From Chloroflexota bacterium (lineage in GTDB: Bacteria; Chloroflexota; Ktedonobacteria; Ktedonobacterales; Ktedonobacteraceae): a stretch of DNA of 14,615 nucleotides. Below the pieces are notes generated by a model. The model did no database searches. It saw nothing but the letters and a program-made list of their open reading frames with translations, and was not told the DNA's origin. The DNA is taken from contig VBHI01000022.1 in the NCBI GenBank assembly GCA_005881495.1, positions 1 to 14,615 of the forward strand, in the 5' to 3' direction. Shown here in pieces: positions 1 to 5,971 of the stretch; position 1 is the stretch's first letter, and every line of letters starts with the position of its first letter. The position numbers were made by a program, and so were the translations under genes.

Positions 1-193
1 GTTTCGTTGATTTGCTGCTCGTGCCGCTGGCAAAGTCCACTTTCTCTACGAGAGCAACACTATACCCACGAGCAGCAGCATCCAGGGCAACACCCGCACC
101 TGTGAGGCCTCCACCGATTACGAGCACATCGAAGCGATCGCTATTCAGTTTATTGAGATTGTGCATGCGCACTGTTGAAGATAGAGCGTGCAT
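1..193 (-). CDS. glpD: Aerobic glycerol-3-phosphate dehydrogenase, N-terminal part (cut by window edge)
   Basis: This is the FAD-dependent membrane-associated enzyme that oxidises sn-glycerol-3-phosphate to dihydroxyacetone phosphate and passes electrons to quinone. Only about 64 N-terminal residues lie in the window. After a short leader they contain the Rossmann FAD-binding segment DVLVIGGGLTGAGVALDAAA (GxGxxG type), then an acidic residue ending the second strand (VALVEK) and the family motif DFASGTSSKSTK. The ATG at 193 is the first start; an internal ATG at 166 would also leave the FAD motif intact, and neither has a strong Shine-Dalgarno sequence. It lies 90 bp downstream of glpF on the same strand, after a conspicuous inverted repeat, and is the last glp gene visible. 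Identity is clear from the motifs; the exact start is less so. Confidence 0.9.
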   Translation of the reverse strand, partial: MHALSSTVRMHNLNKLNSDRFDVLVIGGGLTGAGVALDAAARGYSVALVEKVDFASGTSSKSTK

Positions 194-200
194 GGTGACC

Positions 201-261
201 ACGAACATACGAATCCGCGAAAGAAAACGCTAGCCATCCTTCGACGGGTCCGTATGTTCGT
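201..261. repeat. Long inverted repeat between glpF and glpD
   Basis: Positions 201-211 and 251-261 are perfect 11-bp inverted copies (acgaacatacg). The complementarity continues inward to 217/245 with one mismatch and one G.U pair, giving a 17-position stem and a 27-nt loop. Read on the minus strand it ends 7 nt before the glpD ATG. No T-run follows, so it does not look like an intrinsic terminator. It could occlude the glpD ribosome site or be a DNA operator. Confidence 0.6.
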
Positions 262-276
262 CCTTTCGTGTGTTCG
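202..276. promoter_or_regulatory. Cluster of CGAACAT/ATGTTCG half-sites before glpD
   Basis: Three related sites occur: CGAACAT at 202-208, ATGTTCG at 254-260 and GTGTTCG at 270-276 (one mismatch). The last two are tandem with a 16-bp period. From memory, the DeoR-family repressor GlpR of E. coli uses half-sites of the form ATGTTCG/CGAACAT, so a DeoR-type glycerol regulator is possible. Here the half-sites are not set as a tight palindrome, and no such regulator is encoded in the window. Confidence 0.3.
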
Positions 277-283
277 CTAAAGA

Positions 284-1192
284 CTATTCGGGAGAGACCT
301 CCCGAACGGCTTCACCTACTGTCTCGGTAGTGCCAGACTTCCCTAACATCCTCGCGGCCAAAACCTTGCCGATGGTGTAATCGTATATAAAGGCGCCAAC
401 GACAGCTCCTGTCAATGGACCGACGATGGGGATCCAGAAGTAGTAATTGTCTGCGGACAAGCTGGCTCCACCGCTGACGAGGGCAATCCACAGGCGCGGG
501 CCAAAGTCACGGGCGGGATTGATGGCATATCCGGTATTGAGGCCGAACGAAGCACCGATCGCCACGATCAATAAACCAATGATCAGCGGGTTGAGGTTTG
601 ACTGGACTGGCTGGTTCCGCGCATCAACGATAACCAGGATCAGGCCCATAAGCAGAGCAGTTCCTAAGAATTCGTCACCGAAGGCTCCGAACGTTCCAAC
701 AAACGCCTTTGGAAAGGTGTAAAAAATCCACCCGTAACCATTCCCAGTAACTGGCTGGGCAATCTGGCTAATGGTCAGCTTATTCACCGCCAAAGCATGG
801 ACGAGTGCCCCTTGATAGACAAAGTAGAGGATTCCCCCGGCGACAAAAGCTCCCAGCACCTGGGCTCCCCAGTAGGGAAGTACCTTGCCCCAGGGATGTC
901 TGCCGGTTGCAGCCAACCCTAAAGTTACAGCCGGATTGATATGAGCGCCACTGATAGCTCCAGCGACGTAGATACCGAGCATAACGGCGAGACCCCACCC
1001 AAAGATGACAACAATCCACTCGTTCGCAAATGGAGTTGCGGCGTTGTTTGCGCCTATGTTAGCAAAGAGGAAAACAGTCGCCACAACACCGTCACCGAAG
1101 AGAATCAGGATCATCGTGCCAAAGAACTCTCCGATCATTTCACCCCAGATGCCGGCCAGCGCTGAAGGTTTAGCAACAGCTTGACTTGCCAT
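284..1192 (-). CDS. glpF: Glycerol uptake facilitator, aquaglyceroporin (MIP family)
   Basis: This inner-membrane channel lets glycerol diffuse into the cell for capture by GlpK. The 302-residue protein has the duplicated MIP layout: hydrophobic helices throughout, first NPA motif in SGAHINPAVT (residues 86-88) and second NPA in GYAINPARDFGP (225-227). The Asp after NPAR (residue 229) is the usual mark of a glycerol facilitator rather than a water-only aquaporin. It is slightly longer than E. coli GlpF (281 aa), with a 20-residue polar C-terminal tail. The ATG at 1192 follows an AGGAGTGAG-type ribosome site. It lies 148 bp after glpK and 90 bp before glpD on the same strand, so the three are probably one operon. 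Confidence 0.95.
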   Translation of the reverse strand: MASQAVAKPSALAGIWGEMIGEFFGTMILILFGDGVVATVFLFANIGANNAATPFANEWIVVIFGWGLAVMLGIYVAGAISGAHINPAVTLGLAATGRHPWGKVLPYWGAQVLGAFVAGGILYFVYQGALVHALAVNKLTISQIAQPVTGNGYGWIFYTFPKAFVGTFGAFGDEFLGTALLMGLILVIVDARNQPVQSNLNPLIIGLLIVAIGASFGLNTGYAINPARDFGPRLWIALVSGGASLSADNYYFWIPIVGPLTGAVVGAFIYDYTIGKVLAARMLGKSGTTETVGEAVREVSPE

Positions 1193-1302
1193 AGATACTC
1201 ACTCCTATTCTGTGTTGGAGATATGGCGGAGAACTCGGAAGTTTGCCGCCTCAATCCAAAAAATGATAATAAGACATACTATAAAAGACGCACAACAAGT
1301 CC

Positions 1303-1333
1303 GGTAGGGGCGCATTGTGGAATGCGCCCTACC
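1303..1333 (-). other. Strong stem-loop between glpK and glpF
   Basis: Positions 1303-1316 and 1321-1333 are complementary over 13 bp with one bulged G and a 4-nt loop. The hairpin starts 8 bp past the glpK stop codon. On the minus strand it is followed by a mixed sequence, and the first T-rich stretch comes about 15 nt later. It is therefore a poor intrinsic terminator. It more likely protects the 3' end of glpK mRNA or sets a partial stop inside the operon. Confidence 0.5.
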
Positions 1334-1340
1334 CAATAGA

Positions 1341-2837
1341 TCAGGCCTGCTCCCATTTCATTGAGCGCTCTATGGCGCGTTTCCAGTCAGCGTAGAGCTT
1401 TTCGCGCTGATCCGCACTCATCTGCGGCTCGAAGGTGCGGTTAACAGCCCAATGCTCGGCTACTTCTTCTGCGCTGCCCCAGAAGCCGGTCGCCAGGCCA
1501 GCGAGGTACGCAGCACCCAGGGCAGTCGTCTCAGCAACCTGTGGCCGCTGCACCGGCACTCCCAGAATATCAGCCTGGAATTGCATGAGCAGGTTATTGA
1601 CGACGGAGCCTCCATCGACACGCAAGGTCTTCACATGCACACCACTATCAGCGGTCATGGCCTCCAGCACATCACGGGTCTGATAGCACATAGATTCGAG
1701 GGTCGCGCGAGCAATGTTGCCAGCGGTCGAACCACGTGTCAGTCCAACGATGGTGCCGCGAGCGTAGGAATCCCAGTAGGGAGCTCCCAGGCCGACAAAG
1801 GCAGGGACGAAGAACACGCCACCATTATCGGGGACGGTCGCAGCTAACGGCTCAACATCACTACTGGTTTTGATGACCCCCAGGCTATCGCGCAGCCACT
1901 GGACTGCCGCGCCAGTAATGAAGATACTGCCTTCCAAACAATAGATGGTTGGGCCATCACCTTGACGCCAACCAATAGTTGTGAGGAGGCCGTTTTGCGA
2001 GGGAACACCTTTGGTACCTGTGTTCATGAGCATAAAGTTGCCGGTGCCATAGGTGTTCTTCGACATGCCGACTTCGTAACATGCCTGTCCAAAGGTAGCG
2101 GCCTGCTGATCACCGGCATCGCCGGCCATTTTGATTGCCCCGCCAAAAAACTCCGGGTCGGATTCACCAAAGACACCGCTGGAAGGCATCACGGTTGGCA
2201 ACATGGAGTGAGGCACACCCAATTCATTCAGAATGACGTCGTCCCATTTGCCTTCATAGATATTGTACATAAGCGTACGTGAGGCATTGGAGGGATCAGT
2301 AACGTGGGCTCGCCCCTTTGAGAGGCGCCACATCAAAAAAGTGTCTACATTTCCGAAGAGCAATTCACCACGATCCGCCTTTTCTCGCGCTCCAGGAACG
2401 TTATCAAGGATCCATTTCACCTTGGTGCCTGAGAAATAGGCGTCGGTCACCAAACCGGTGCGATTACGAATCTCCTTGTCGAAGCCTTTCGCCTTCAAGG
2501 CATCGCAAATTGGAACTGTCAGGCGACTTTGCCAGACGATGGCGTTGAATACCGGTTTCCCGGTGGATTTCTCCCAAACAATCGCTGTTTCACGTTGATT
2601 CGTGATGCCTATTGCAGCGATATCTGAGGCTGAGGCTCCGGCCTTTTGCATGGCCTCCCGGGCCACTGCGAGTTGGCTCGACCAGATCGCCTCTGGATCA
2701 TGTTCGACCAACCCTGGAGAGGGATAGATTTGCGGAAACTCCTGCTGTGCTGAACTCACAATCGCGCCATCATGATCGAAGACGATCGCGCGCGAACTGG
2801 TAGTGCCCTGGTCCAGGGCAAGCACATACTTCGCCAT
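1341..2837 (-). CDS. glpK: Glycerol kinase
   Basis: It phosphorylates glycerol with ATP to sn-glycerol-3-phosphate in the cytoplasm, trapping the glycerol admitted by GlpF. The 498-residue length is normal for the family. FGGY-kinase landmarks in order are the phosphate loop DQGTTSSR (residues 9-16), the glycerol-binding QRET (81-84), GDQQ with its catalytic Asp (242-245), YGTGNF (263-268) and the C-terminal LRVDGG motif. The ATG at 2837 has a GAAGG ribosome site. In many Firmicutes a His in the loop just before GDQQ is phosphorylated by HPr; the matching segment here ([12 protein letters not shown]) contains no His, so that PTS control is probably absent. It follows the divergent glpP by 166 bp and precedes glpF. 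Confidence 0.98.
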   Translation of the reverse strand: MAKYVLALDQGTTSSRAIVFDHDGAIVSSAQQEFPQIYPSPGLVEHDPEAIWSSQLAVAREAMQKAGASASDIAAIGITNQRETAIVWEKSTGKPVFNAIVWQSRLTVPICDALKAKGFDKEIRNRTGLVTDAYFSGTKVKWILDNVPGAREKADRGELLFGNVDTFLMWRLSKGRAHVTDPSNASRTLMYNIYEGKWDDVILNELGVPHSMLPTVMPSSGVFGESDPEFFGGAIKMAGDAGDQQAATFGQACYEVGMSKNTYGTGNFMLMNTGTKGVPSQNGLLTTIGWRQGDGPTIYCLEGSIFITGAAVQWLRDSLGVIKTSSDVEPLAATVPDNGGVFFVPAFVGLGAPYWDSYARGTIVGLTRGSTAGNIARATLESMCYQTRDVLEAMTADSGVHVKTLRVDGGSVVNNLLMQFQADILGVPVQRPQVAETTALGAAYLAGLATGFWGSAEEVAEHWAVNRTFEPQMSADQREKLYADWKRAIERSMKWEQA

Positions 2838-2952
2838 GGTTTACCTTCTTTCTTTTGCGTACAATACTCCGAGTCCGTACAAAACGACGACGTATCGAAT
2901 TGGCGCAGGCGTCTATGCCTGAGCTAGCAACAAACCAAGAAAAATATCTCTA

Positions 2953-2968
2953 CACAGCGGTGGCTGTG
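2953..2968 (-). terminator. Hairpin in the glpP-glpK gap, weak terminator candidate
   Basis: A perfect 6-bp stem (CACAGC/GCTGTG) with a 4-nt loop is followed, on the minus strand, by TAGAGATATTTTTC. A second small stem (2969-2974 with 2984-2989) abuts it. The U-run starts about 8 nt after the stem, which is late for an efficient terminator. In Bacillus, GlpP acts on leader terminators of glp genes, so this 166-bp gap is a plausible target, but nothing here proves it. Confidence 0.3.
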
Positions 2969-3003
2969 CAAGCATTCAAACATTGCTTGTGCCATGTAAC
3001 GCA

Positions 3004-3573
3004 TCATAACCAGAGCTCAGGCCGTGTGACTGCTACACCTACCGCACCGGATTGCAGAACTGCTTGTACTTGTTGAGGCGTATGGATCAGGCCTGAGGCA
3101 ATAAAGGGTAACGGCAACTGTGCATTTATATAAGGAGTAACTAAACCCGGAGAGACGTCGAGCAAATCGACATAGCGTGTATCCACCGAATCTAAAGCCA
3201 TCTCTAAACCAGTCGAGTCCACTGCATAGATGCGCTGAATCGGCTCTAAACCGAAGTCTTTGCACAAAGATAAGATACGTGGATTATTGGAAATAATGCC
3301 AGTTACTTTCAAAGTATCAGCAAGATAGCGCAAACCGGCAGAGTCAGCATGTATGCCATCAATATGATCGACATTGACATACACTGAGAGCTTACGCTTA
3401 TGGGCTTCATCAAGCAGTCCAATGAAATCGAAGAGACTACAATGCCTTAATATGATGGAATTGACCTGTGTGGATTCAAAAACCTGCGTAAATTGAACGC
3501 GGCTTTCTACGATGGGTATGATCTTGTACTGCGACGAAGTTTTTAGCAGTAACCTACTGGACTGAATAAGCAT
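3004..3573 (-). CDS. glpP: GlpP-family glycerol antiterminator, divergent copy
   Basis: GlpP proteins are TIM-barrel-like regulators that bind glycerol-3-phosphate and leader mRNA to prevent early termination of glp genes. This 189-residue protein keeps the family frame: IIPIVES near the N-terminus, VNVDHIDGI (66-74), TGIISNN (91-97), IQRIYAVD (112-119), DVSPGL (139-144), ASGLIHT (159-165) and PELW at the end. Most signature motifs differ from the usual ones: H[VM]DL to NVDH, STRS to SNNP, QR[LI]FLLD to QRIYAVD, E[VI]LPG to DVSPG, AGG[LF]IRT to ASGLIHT. Ligand or RNA specificity may therefore be altered. The ATG at 3573 has an AGAGGTG ribosome site and sits 25 nt after a leader terminator. 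It heads the operon glpP-glpK-glpF-glpD. Family assignment is good; function as a G3P sensor is less sure. Confidence 0.85.
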   Translation of the reverse strand: MLIQSSRLLLKTSSQYKIIPIVESRVQFTQVFESTQVNSIILRHCSLFDFIGLLDEAHKRKLSVYVNVDHIDGIHADSAGLRYLADTLKVTGIISNNPRILSLCKDFGLEPIQRIYAVDSTGLEMALDSVDTRYVDLLDVSPGLVTPYINAQLPLPFIASGLIHTPQQVQAVLQSGAVGVAVTRPELWL

Positions 3574-3597
3574 GCTGCACCTCTGGCTCTTAGGAGT

Positions 3598-3646
3598 AAA
3601 AAAACAACAAAGCCCTAAGCCTCATTAACGGGTCGGCTCAGGACTT
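3598..3646 (-). terminator. Leader intrinsic terminator (attenuator) of the first glpP
   Basis: Read on the minus strand, a 12-bp continuous stem (3635-3646 with 3610-3621, two G.U pairs) closes a 13-nt loop and is followed at once by a T-rich tract ending in seven T (3598-3609). It lies between the promoter and the ATG, so most transcripts would stop here unless something prevents it. Just upstream, AGGAC can pair with GTCCT in the 5' arm of the stem (5 bp), a possible antiterminator. This is direct evidence for transcription attenuation of the glycerol operon. Confidence 0.8.
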
Positions 3647-3806
3647 ATCATTTCAGTGTCCTTGAACGCCTATGCAGTTGTCCATACAGGTCTCTGGTAA
3701 CGGTACAGTGTATTCTTTCTCATAGACAACATCGTTCAAAGCTACACACTGCTGTGGTTTACCAGTTACCGCAGCTACTAACTATACAATAAAGTGAAGT
3801 TAGCAT
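3647..3806 (-). ncRNA. Structured 5' leader, candidate riboswitch or protein-bound antiterminator RNA
   Basis: Between the predicted start of transcription (about 3806) and the leader terminator, the minus-strand RNA has nested helices: TTGAACG/CGTTCAA (3733-3739 with 3662-3668), GTTGTC/GACAAC (3725-3730 with 3677-3682) and ATACA/TGTAT (3709-3713 with 3684-3688). The 20-nt loop closed by the last helix contains TACCGTTACC, complementary to GGTAACTGGTA in an upstream weak hairpin loop (3760-3770 with 3696-3705, one bulge), which would make a loop-loop or pseudoknot contact. CTATG/CATAG can form an alternative to the second helix. I do not recognise a known riboswitch class; T-box and lysine, TPP, cobalamin or SAM consensus blocks were not found. 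All pairing is by eye. Confidence 0.55.
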
Positions 3807-3812
3807 ATAATG

Positions 3813-3841
3813 ATAATACTTGACCGAAGGTTAAATGTCAA
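3813..3841 (-). promoter_or_regulatory. Sigma70-type promoter of the glpP-glpK-glpF-glpD operon
   Basis: On the minus strand a perfect -35 box TTGACA (3836-3841) is separated by exactly 17 bp from a -10 box TATTAT (3813-3818). The start of transcription should be near 3806, giving a leader of about 230 nt before the glpP ATG. Confidence 0.8.
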
Positions 3842-3844
3842 GTA
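3817..3844. promoter_or_regulatory. Palindrome over the operon promoter (possible operator and divergent promoter)
   Basis: TACTTGAC (3817-3824) and GTCAAGTA (3837-3844) form an 8-bp inverted repeat with a 12-bp spacer that covers both promoter boxes. Because each arm carries TTGAC, the plus strand also has a -35-like TTGACC (3820-3825), with a poor -10 (TACTAA, 3843-3848) after 17 bp. A repressor dimer or a back-to-back promoter serving the second glpP are both possible. Confidence 0.4.
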
Positions 3845-3850
3845 CTAACA

Positions 3851-3961
3851 GCTCAGCCTCAGGGCCATGTAAAAGTCGAGAGAACGAGTGTGATTATGTT
3901 GTGATATTACCTGTCTCTTAACCTCACTTGCCTCGACTTTTACATGGCCCTGGCTCAGCCT
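3851..3961. repeat. 9-bp direct repeats flanking the MITE (target-site duplication)
   Basis: GCTCAGCCT occurs at 3851-3859 and again at 3953-3961, each copy exactly abutting an end of the inverted-repeat element at 3860-3952. This is the expected scar of transposition with a 9-bp staggered cut. Confidence 0.7.
3860..3952. mobile_element. 93-bp MITE-like element with 21-bp terminal inverted repeats
   Basis: Positions 3860-3880 and 3932-3952 are perfect 21-bp inverted copies (outer end CAGGGCCATG). The 51-bp interior is AT-rich and has no coding capacity; the stem continues for six more pairs after a small asymmetric internal loop. The element is flanked by 9-bp direct repeats, so it looks like a non-autonomous miniature transposon mobilised by an unidentified DDE transposase. 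No transposase is in the window. It lies between the two divergent glpP genes, 46 bp before the second one, within its 5' region. As RNA it would fold into a very stable hairpin. The lack of a T-run on either side argues against a plain terminator. Confidence 0.72.
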
Positions 3962-3998
3962 GGCTCACTCAGGTTTGAATGGCCCCCGGTGAAAGAAA

Positions 3999-4580
3999 AT
4001 GATTAAGCAAGAGTTTTTGCGATTAGCCTACCAGTTTCCAGTGGCAGCGGCAATGAAATCCAATGAAGATATGGAGGTAGCATTACAATCCGATGCGTTG
4101 CTGTTGTTTTTACTGAAAGGAGACGCCTTTCAAATAGCCCCGTTTATAAGAGAGGCTCATCAACGTGGGAAAGGAGTAGTCGTACACATGGATCTGGTGA
4201 GTGGTATTGGCAAGGATCGGGCAGGCATTCAGTACCTGCGGCAAGTAGGTGTTGATGCGATAATCACCAGTCGCTCCCAGCTGGTTTCAGCAGGGAGAGC
4301 AGAGGGATTAACGACAATTCAACGCCTCCTTTTATTAGATGACTCGGCCTTAGACAACGGAGTGCGATCTATTGCACGCGCAGCTCCCGACATTGTAGAG
4401 ATTCTCCCCGGTATAATTTTTCCTGAAGTAGCCCAAACACTACAACGTTTATTGCCAGGCCCTTTTATTGCGGGTGGTTTTATTCGTACAGCTGCAGACG
4501 TCGCAAGAGTACAGGCCGCTGGCAGTATACTCAGTAGCAGTAGCACGTATGCGCTTTGGCGTCGCACTGCAGTAGAATAA
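3999..4580 (+). CDS. glpP: GlpP-family glycerol-3-phosphate-responsive antiterminator, canonical copy
   Basis: This 193-residue protein carries the standard GlpP motifs: HMDLVSGI (63-70), DAIITSRS (86-93), IQRLLLLD (107-114), VEILPGII (133-140), IAGGFIRT (157-164) and a C-terminal serine run before YALW. The AGGxIRT segment is the probable phosphate-binding loop of the barrel. Known GlpP (Bacillus) binds G3P and leader mRNA of glp genes and blocks termination. Start ATG at 3999 follows a moderate GGTGAAAG site; the MITE-like element sits 46 bp upstream and may separate it from its promoter. Only 16 bp separate it from pgsA, so the two are likely cotranscribed, tying this regulator to phospholipid synthesis. 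It is much closer to the family consensus than the copy at 3004-3573. Confidence 0.92.
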   Translation: MIKQEFLRLAYQFPVAAAMKSNEDMEVALQSDALLLFLLKGDAFQIAPFIREAHQRGKGVVVHMDLVSGIGKDRAGIQYLRQVGVDAIITSRSQLVSAGRAEGLTTIQRLLLLDDSALDNGVRSIARAAPDIVEILPGIIFPEVAQTLQRLLPGPFIAGGFIRTAADVARVQAAGSILSSSSTYALWRRTAVE

Positions 4581-4596
4581 GGAGTGAGTACTTACC

Positions 4597-5223
4597 ATGC
4601 ATAATGTCCCTAATTTACTCAGCTTAAGCCGAATTTTGGCAACGATCATCATATTCGTGCTGGTTTTGATCAACACTTCCTGGGCATACCTCATCGCAAC
4701 GATATTATTCATCCTTGCCTCATTGACAGATTTTCTTGATGGTTATTTAGCGCGACGCTACAAACTGGTTTCGCCATTGGGTGTTTTCTTAGACTTGACC
4801 GCCGATAAAGTGTTCGTTGCAATAATTCTGATTGCACTGGTTCAGGTTGCGCTTGTTCCTGCATGGATCGTGGCAATTATCGTGGCGCGCGAGTTTTTGG
4901 TGACGGGGCTGCGTTCTATGGCATCAGCAAAAGGGAAGGTAATTCCAGCGGGTAAGTGGGGCAAACAGAAGACACTGATTACCATGATTGCGATGGGTGC
5001 ATTATTGCTGGCTAAAGGTCTGGGGGCCCACCAGCTCTCCCTCTTCCCACCAATGTTGAATTTTACCAGCCAGACAGTGAATTTCAGTGAAATATTGCTG
5101 CTGATTGCCGATGTCGGCCTGATTCTTGCGACACTATGGACCGTTCTCTCGGGCGCGGAGTATATAATCAGTGCCCTCCCTCTTTTCCAGAAAGAACCGG
5201 AGAGCAATACGTCACAAGCATAG
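4597..5223 (+). CDS. pgsA: CDP-diacylglycerol--glycerol-3-phosphate 3-phosphatidyltransferase
   Basis: This integral membrane enzyme makes phosphatidylglycerol phosphate from CDP-diacylglycerol and glycerol-3-phosphate, the committed step to phosphatidylglycerol and cardiolipin. The 208-residue protein contains the complete CDP-alcohol phosphatidyltransferase signature DxxDGxxAR(x8)GxxxDxxxD: D45, D48, G49, A52, R53, G62, D66, D70. Hydrophobic segments at about 8-28, 29-44, 72-100, 128-145 and 163-195 fit a polytopic protein. N-terminal NVPNLLSLSR is the typical PgsA amphipathic start. A strong AAGGAGTGAG ribosome site precedes the ATG. It is 16 bp downstream of the canonical glpP and converges on plsY, with stop codons 6 bp apart. 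Confidence 0.93.
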   Translation: MHNVPNLLSLSRILATIIIFVLVLINTSWAYLIATILFILASLTDFLDGYLARRYKLVSPLGVFLDLTADKVFVAIILIALVQVALVPAWIVAIIVAREFLVTGLRSMASAKGKVIPAGKWGKQKTLITMIAMGALLLAKGLGAHQLSLFPPMLNFTSQTVNFSEILLLIADVGLILATLWTVLSGAEYIISALPLFQKEPESNTSQA

Positions 5224-5240
5224 CAAGCGTCATGCTTGTG
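5213..5240. terminator. Stem-loop across the convergent pgsA/plsY ends
   Basis: CACAAGCAT (5213-5221) and ATGCTTGTG (5232-5240) are a perfect 9-bp inverted repeat with a 10-nt loop. The stem overlaps the stop codon of pgsA and the last codons of plsY. No T-run follows in either direction, so it would be at best a weak or factor-assisted bidirectional terminator; it may simply be the only 3'-end structure available to two genes 6 bp apart. Confidence 0.4.
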
Positions 5241-5866
5241 CATTCGATGAGGAACTGTTGGTGTCAGGGGTAGGTTTCTCTACAATTTGCACTTTTTGAC
5301 CAATCTTTCGTTCGGTTCCTGAGAGCAACCGACCAATGTTGTCATAATGGAAAATGATCACCAGTGTTGGGGCGATGACCAGAAAGAGCAATTGCTGGAG
5401 ACTCACATGGATAAAAAATGATGGATCAGCCAGACTTACAAAGAAAAAAATGAGGCCGCAGACGAGAGTGGTGAAACTTAATAAAAGGAGAAATAACGAG
5501 GAGCGCCCCAGCGGCTGTAAGAACACCTCGACCGCCTTTGAAGCCAATAAAAATTGGGAAACAGTGCCCAAGTAATGTAGCCAGGCCGGCTATGGGCGGG
5601 CCCCAACCCATGGCATACAGGAATGGCACATAGAGCGCGAGTAGTGTTGGCCCCAAACCTTTTGATATATCAAAGAGAAAAACAAATGCTGCAGGACCTT
5701 TGCCAAGTGTGCGCAGGACATTTGTAGCGCCTATTTTATGGCTGCCATAGTCGCGAATATCAAAGTCTTTGCCGCGCAGCAGTTTTCCCATCCAATAACC
5801 AGCGGGAATTGATCCCCAAAGATAGGCGATGATTGCTACCAGGACAAGCTGAACTATGATAGGCAT
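5230..5866 (-). pseudogene. plsY: Glycerol-3-phosphate acyltransferase PlsY, apparent frameshift
   Basis: PlsY transfers an acyl group from acyl-phosphate to the sn-1 position of G3P, the first step of phospholipid synthesis in bacteria lacking PlsB. The N-terminal part (start ATG 5866, perfect AGGAGG site) has the family's GSIPAGY, GSHKIGATNVLR and GHCFPIFIGFKGGRG motifs and runs to about residue 128. It then leaves frame; the C-terminal membrane segments and the final DNIGRLLSGTERKIG motif are encoded in the next frame, ending at 5230. Dropping one base from the AAAA run at 5483-5486 (TTTT on the coding strand) joins the halves as ISP-LLSFTTLV and gives about 211 residues, the usual size. 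A homopolymer sequencing error is the simplest explanation; a true mutation is possible. Confidence 0.85.
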
Positions 5867-5902
5867 TGTAGCCTCCTAATTCGTTGAAGCTTTGATTTAG
5901 TG

Positions 5903-5925
5903 AAAGCGCTTTTTCATCTATTATA
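5903..5925 (-). promoter_or_regulatory. Likely plsY -10 box with an overlapping AAAGCGCTTT palindrome
   Basis: A consensus TATAAT (5920-5925) lies on the minus strand 53 bp before the plsY ATG; no good -35 is seen. About 8 bp downstream, at the expected start of transcription, is the perfect 10-bp palindrome AAAGCGCTTT (5903-5912). It resembles LacI/CcpA-family operators (plus strand TGAAAGCGCTTT), though the consensus closing CA is displaced by two T. Confidence 0.45.
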
Positions 5926-5971
5926 GTTACATTTCGACCAAAAAGCTAGCACGCACGCGCAAAAAGAGGCA

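Noticed and set aside
144..237. 30-codon minus-strand frame beginning at 237 and overlapping the glpD start
   Set aside because: The SD-like GAAGG directly touches the ATG, and the frame overlaps clearly coding glpD; no support.
3574..3806. T-box, lysine, TPP, cobalamin or SAM riboswitch in the glpP leader
   Set aside because: None of the diagnostic consensus blocks of those classes was found by eye, for example the AGGGUGGNACCGCG T-box.
3860..3952. The long inverted repeat as an intrinsic terminator
   Set aside because: No T-run on either side and the abutting 9-bp direct repeats fit transposition better.
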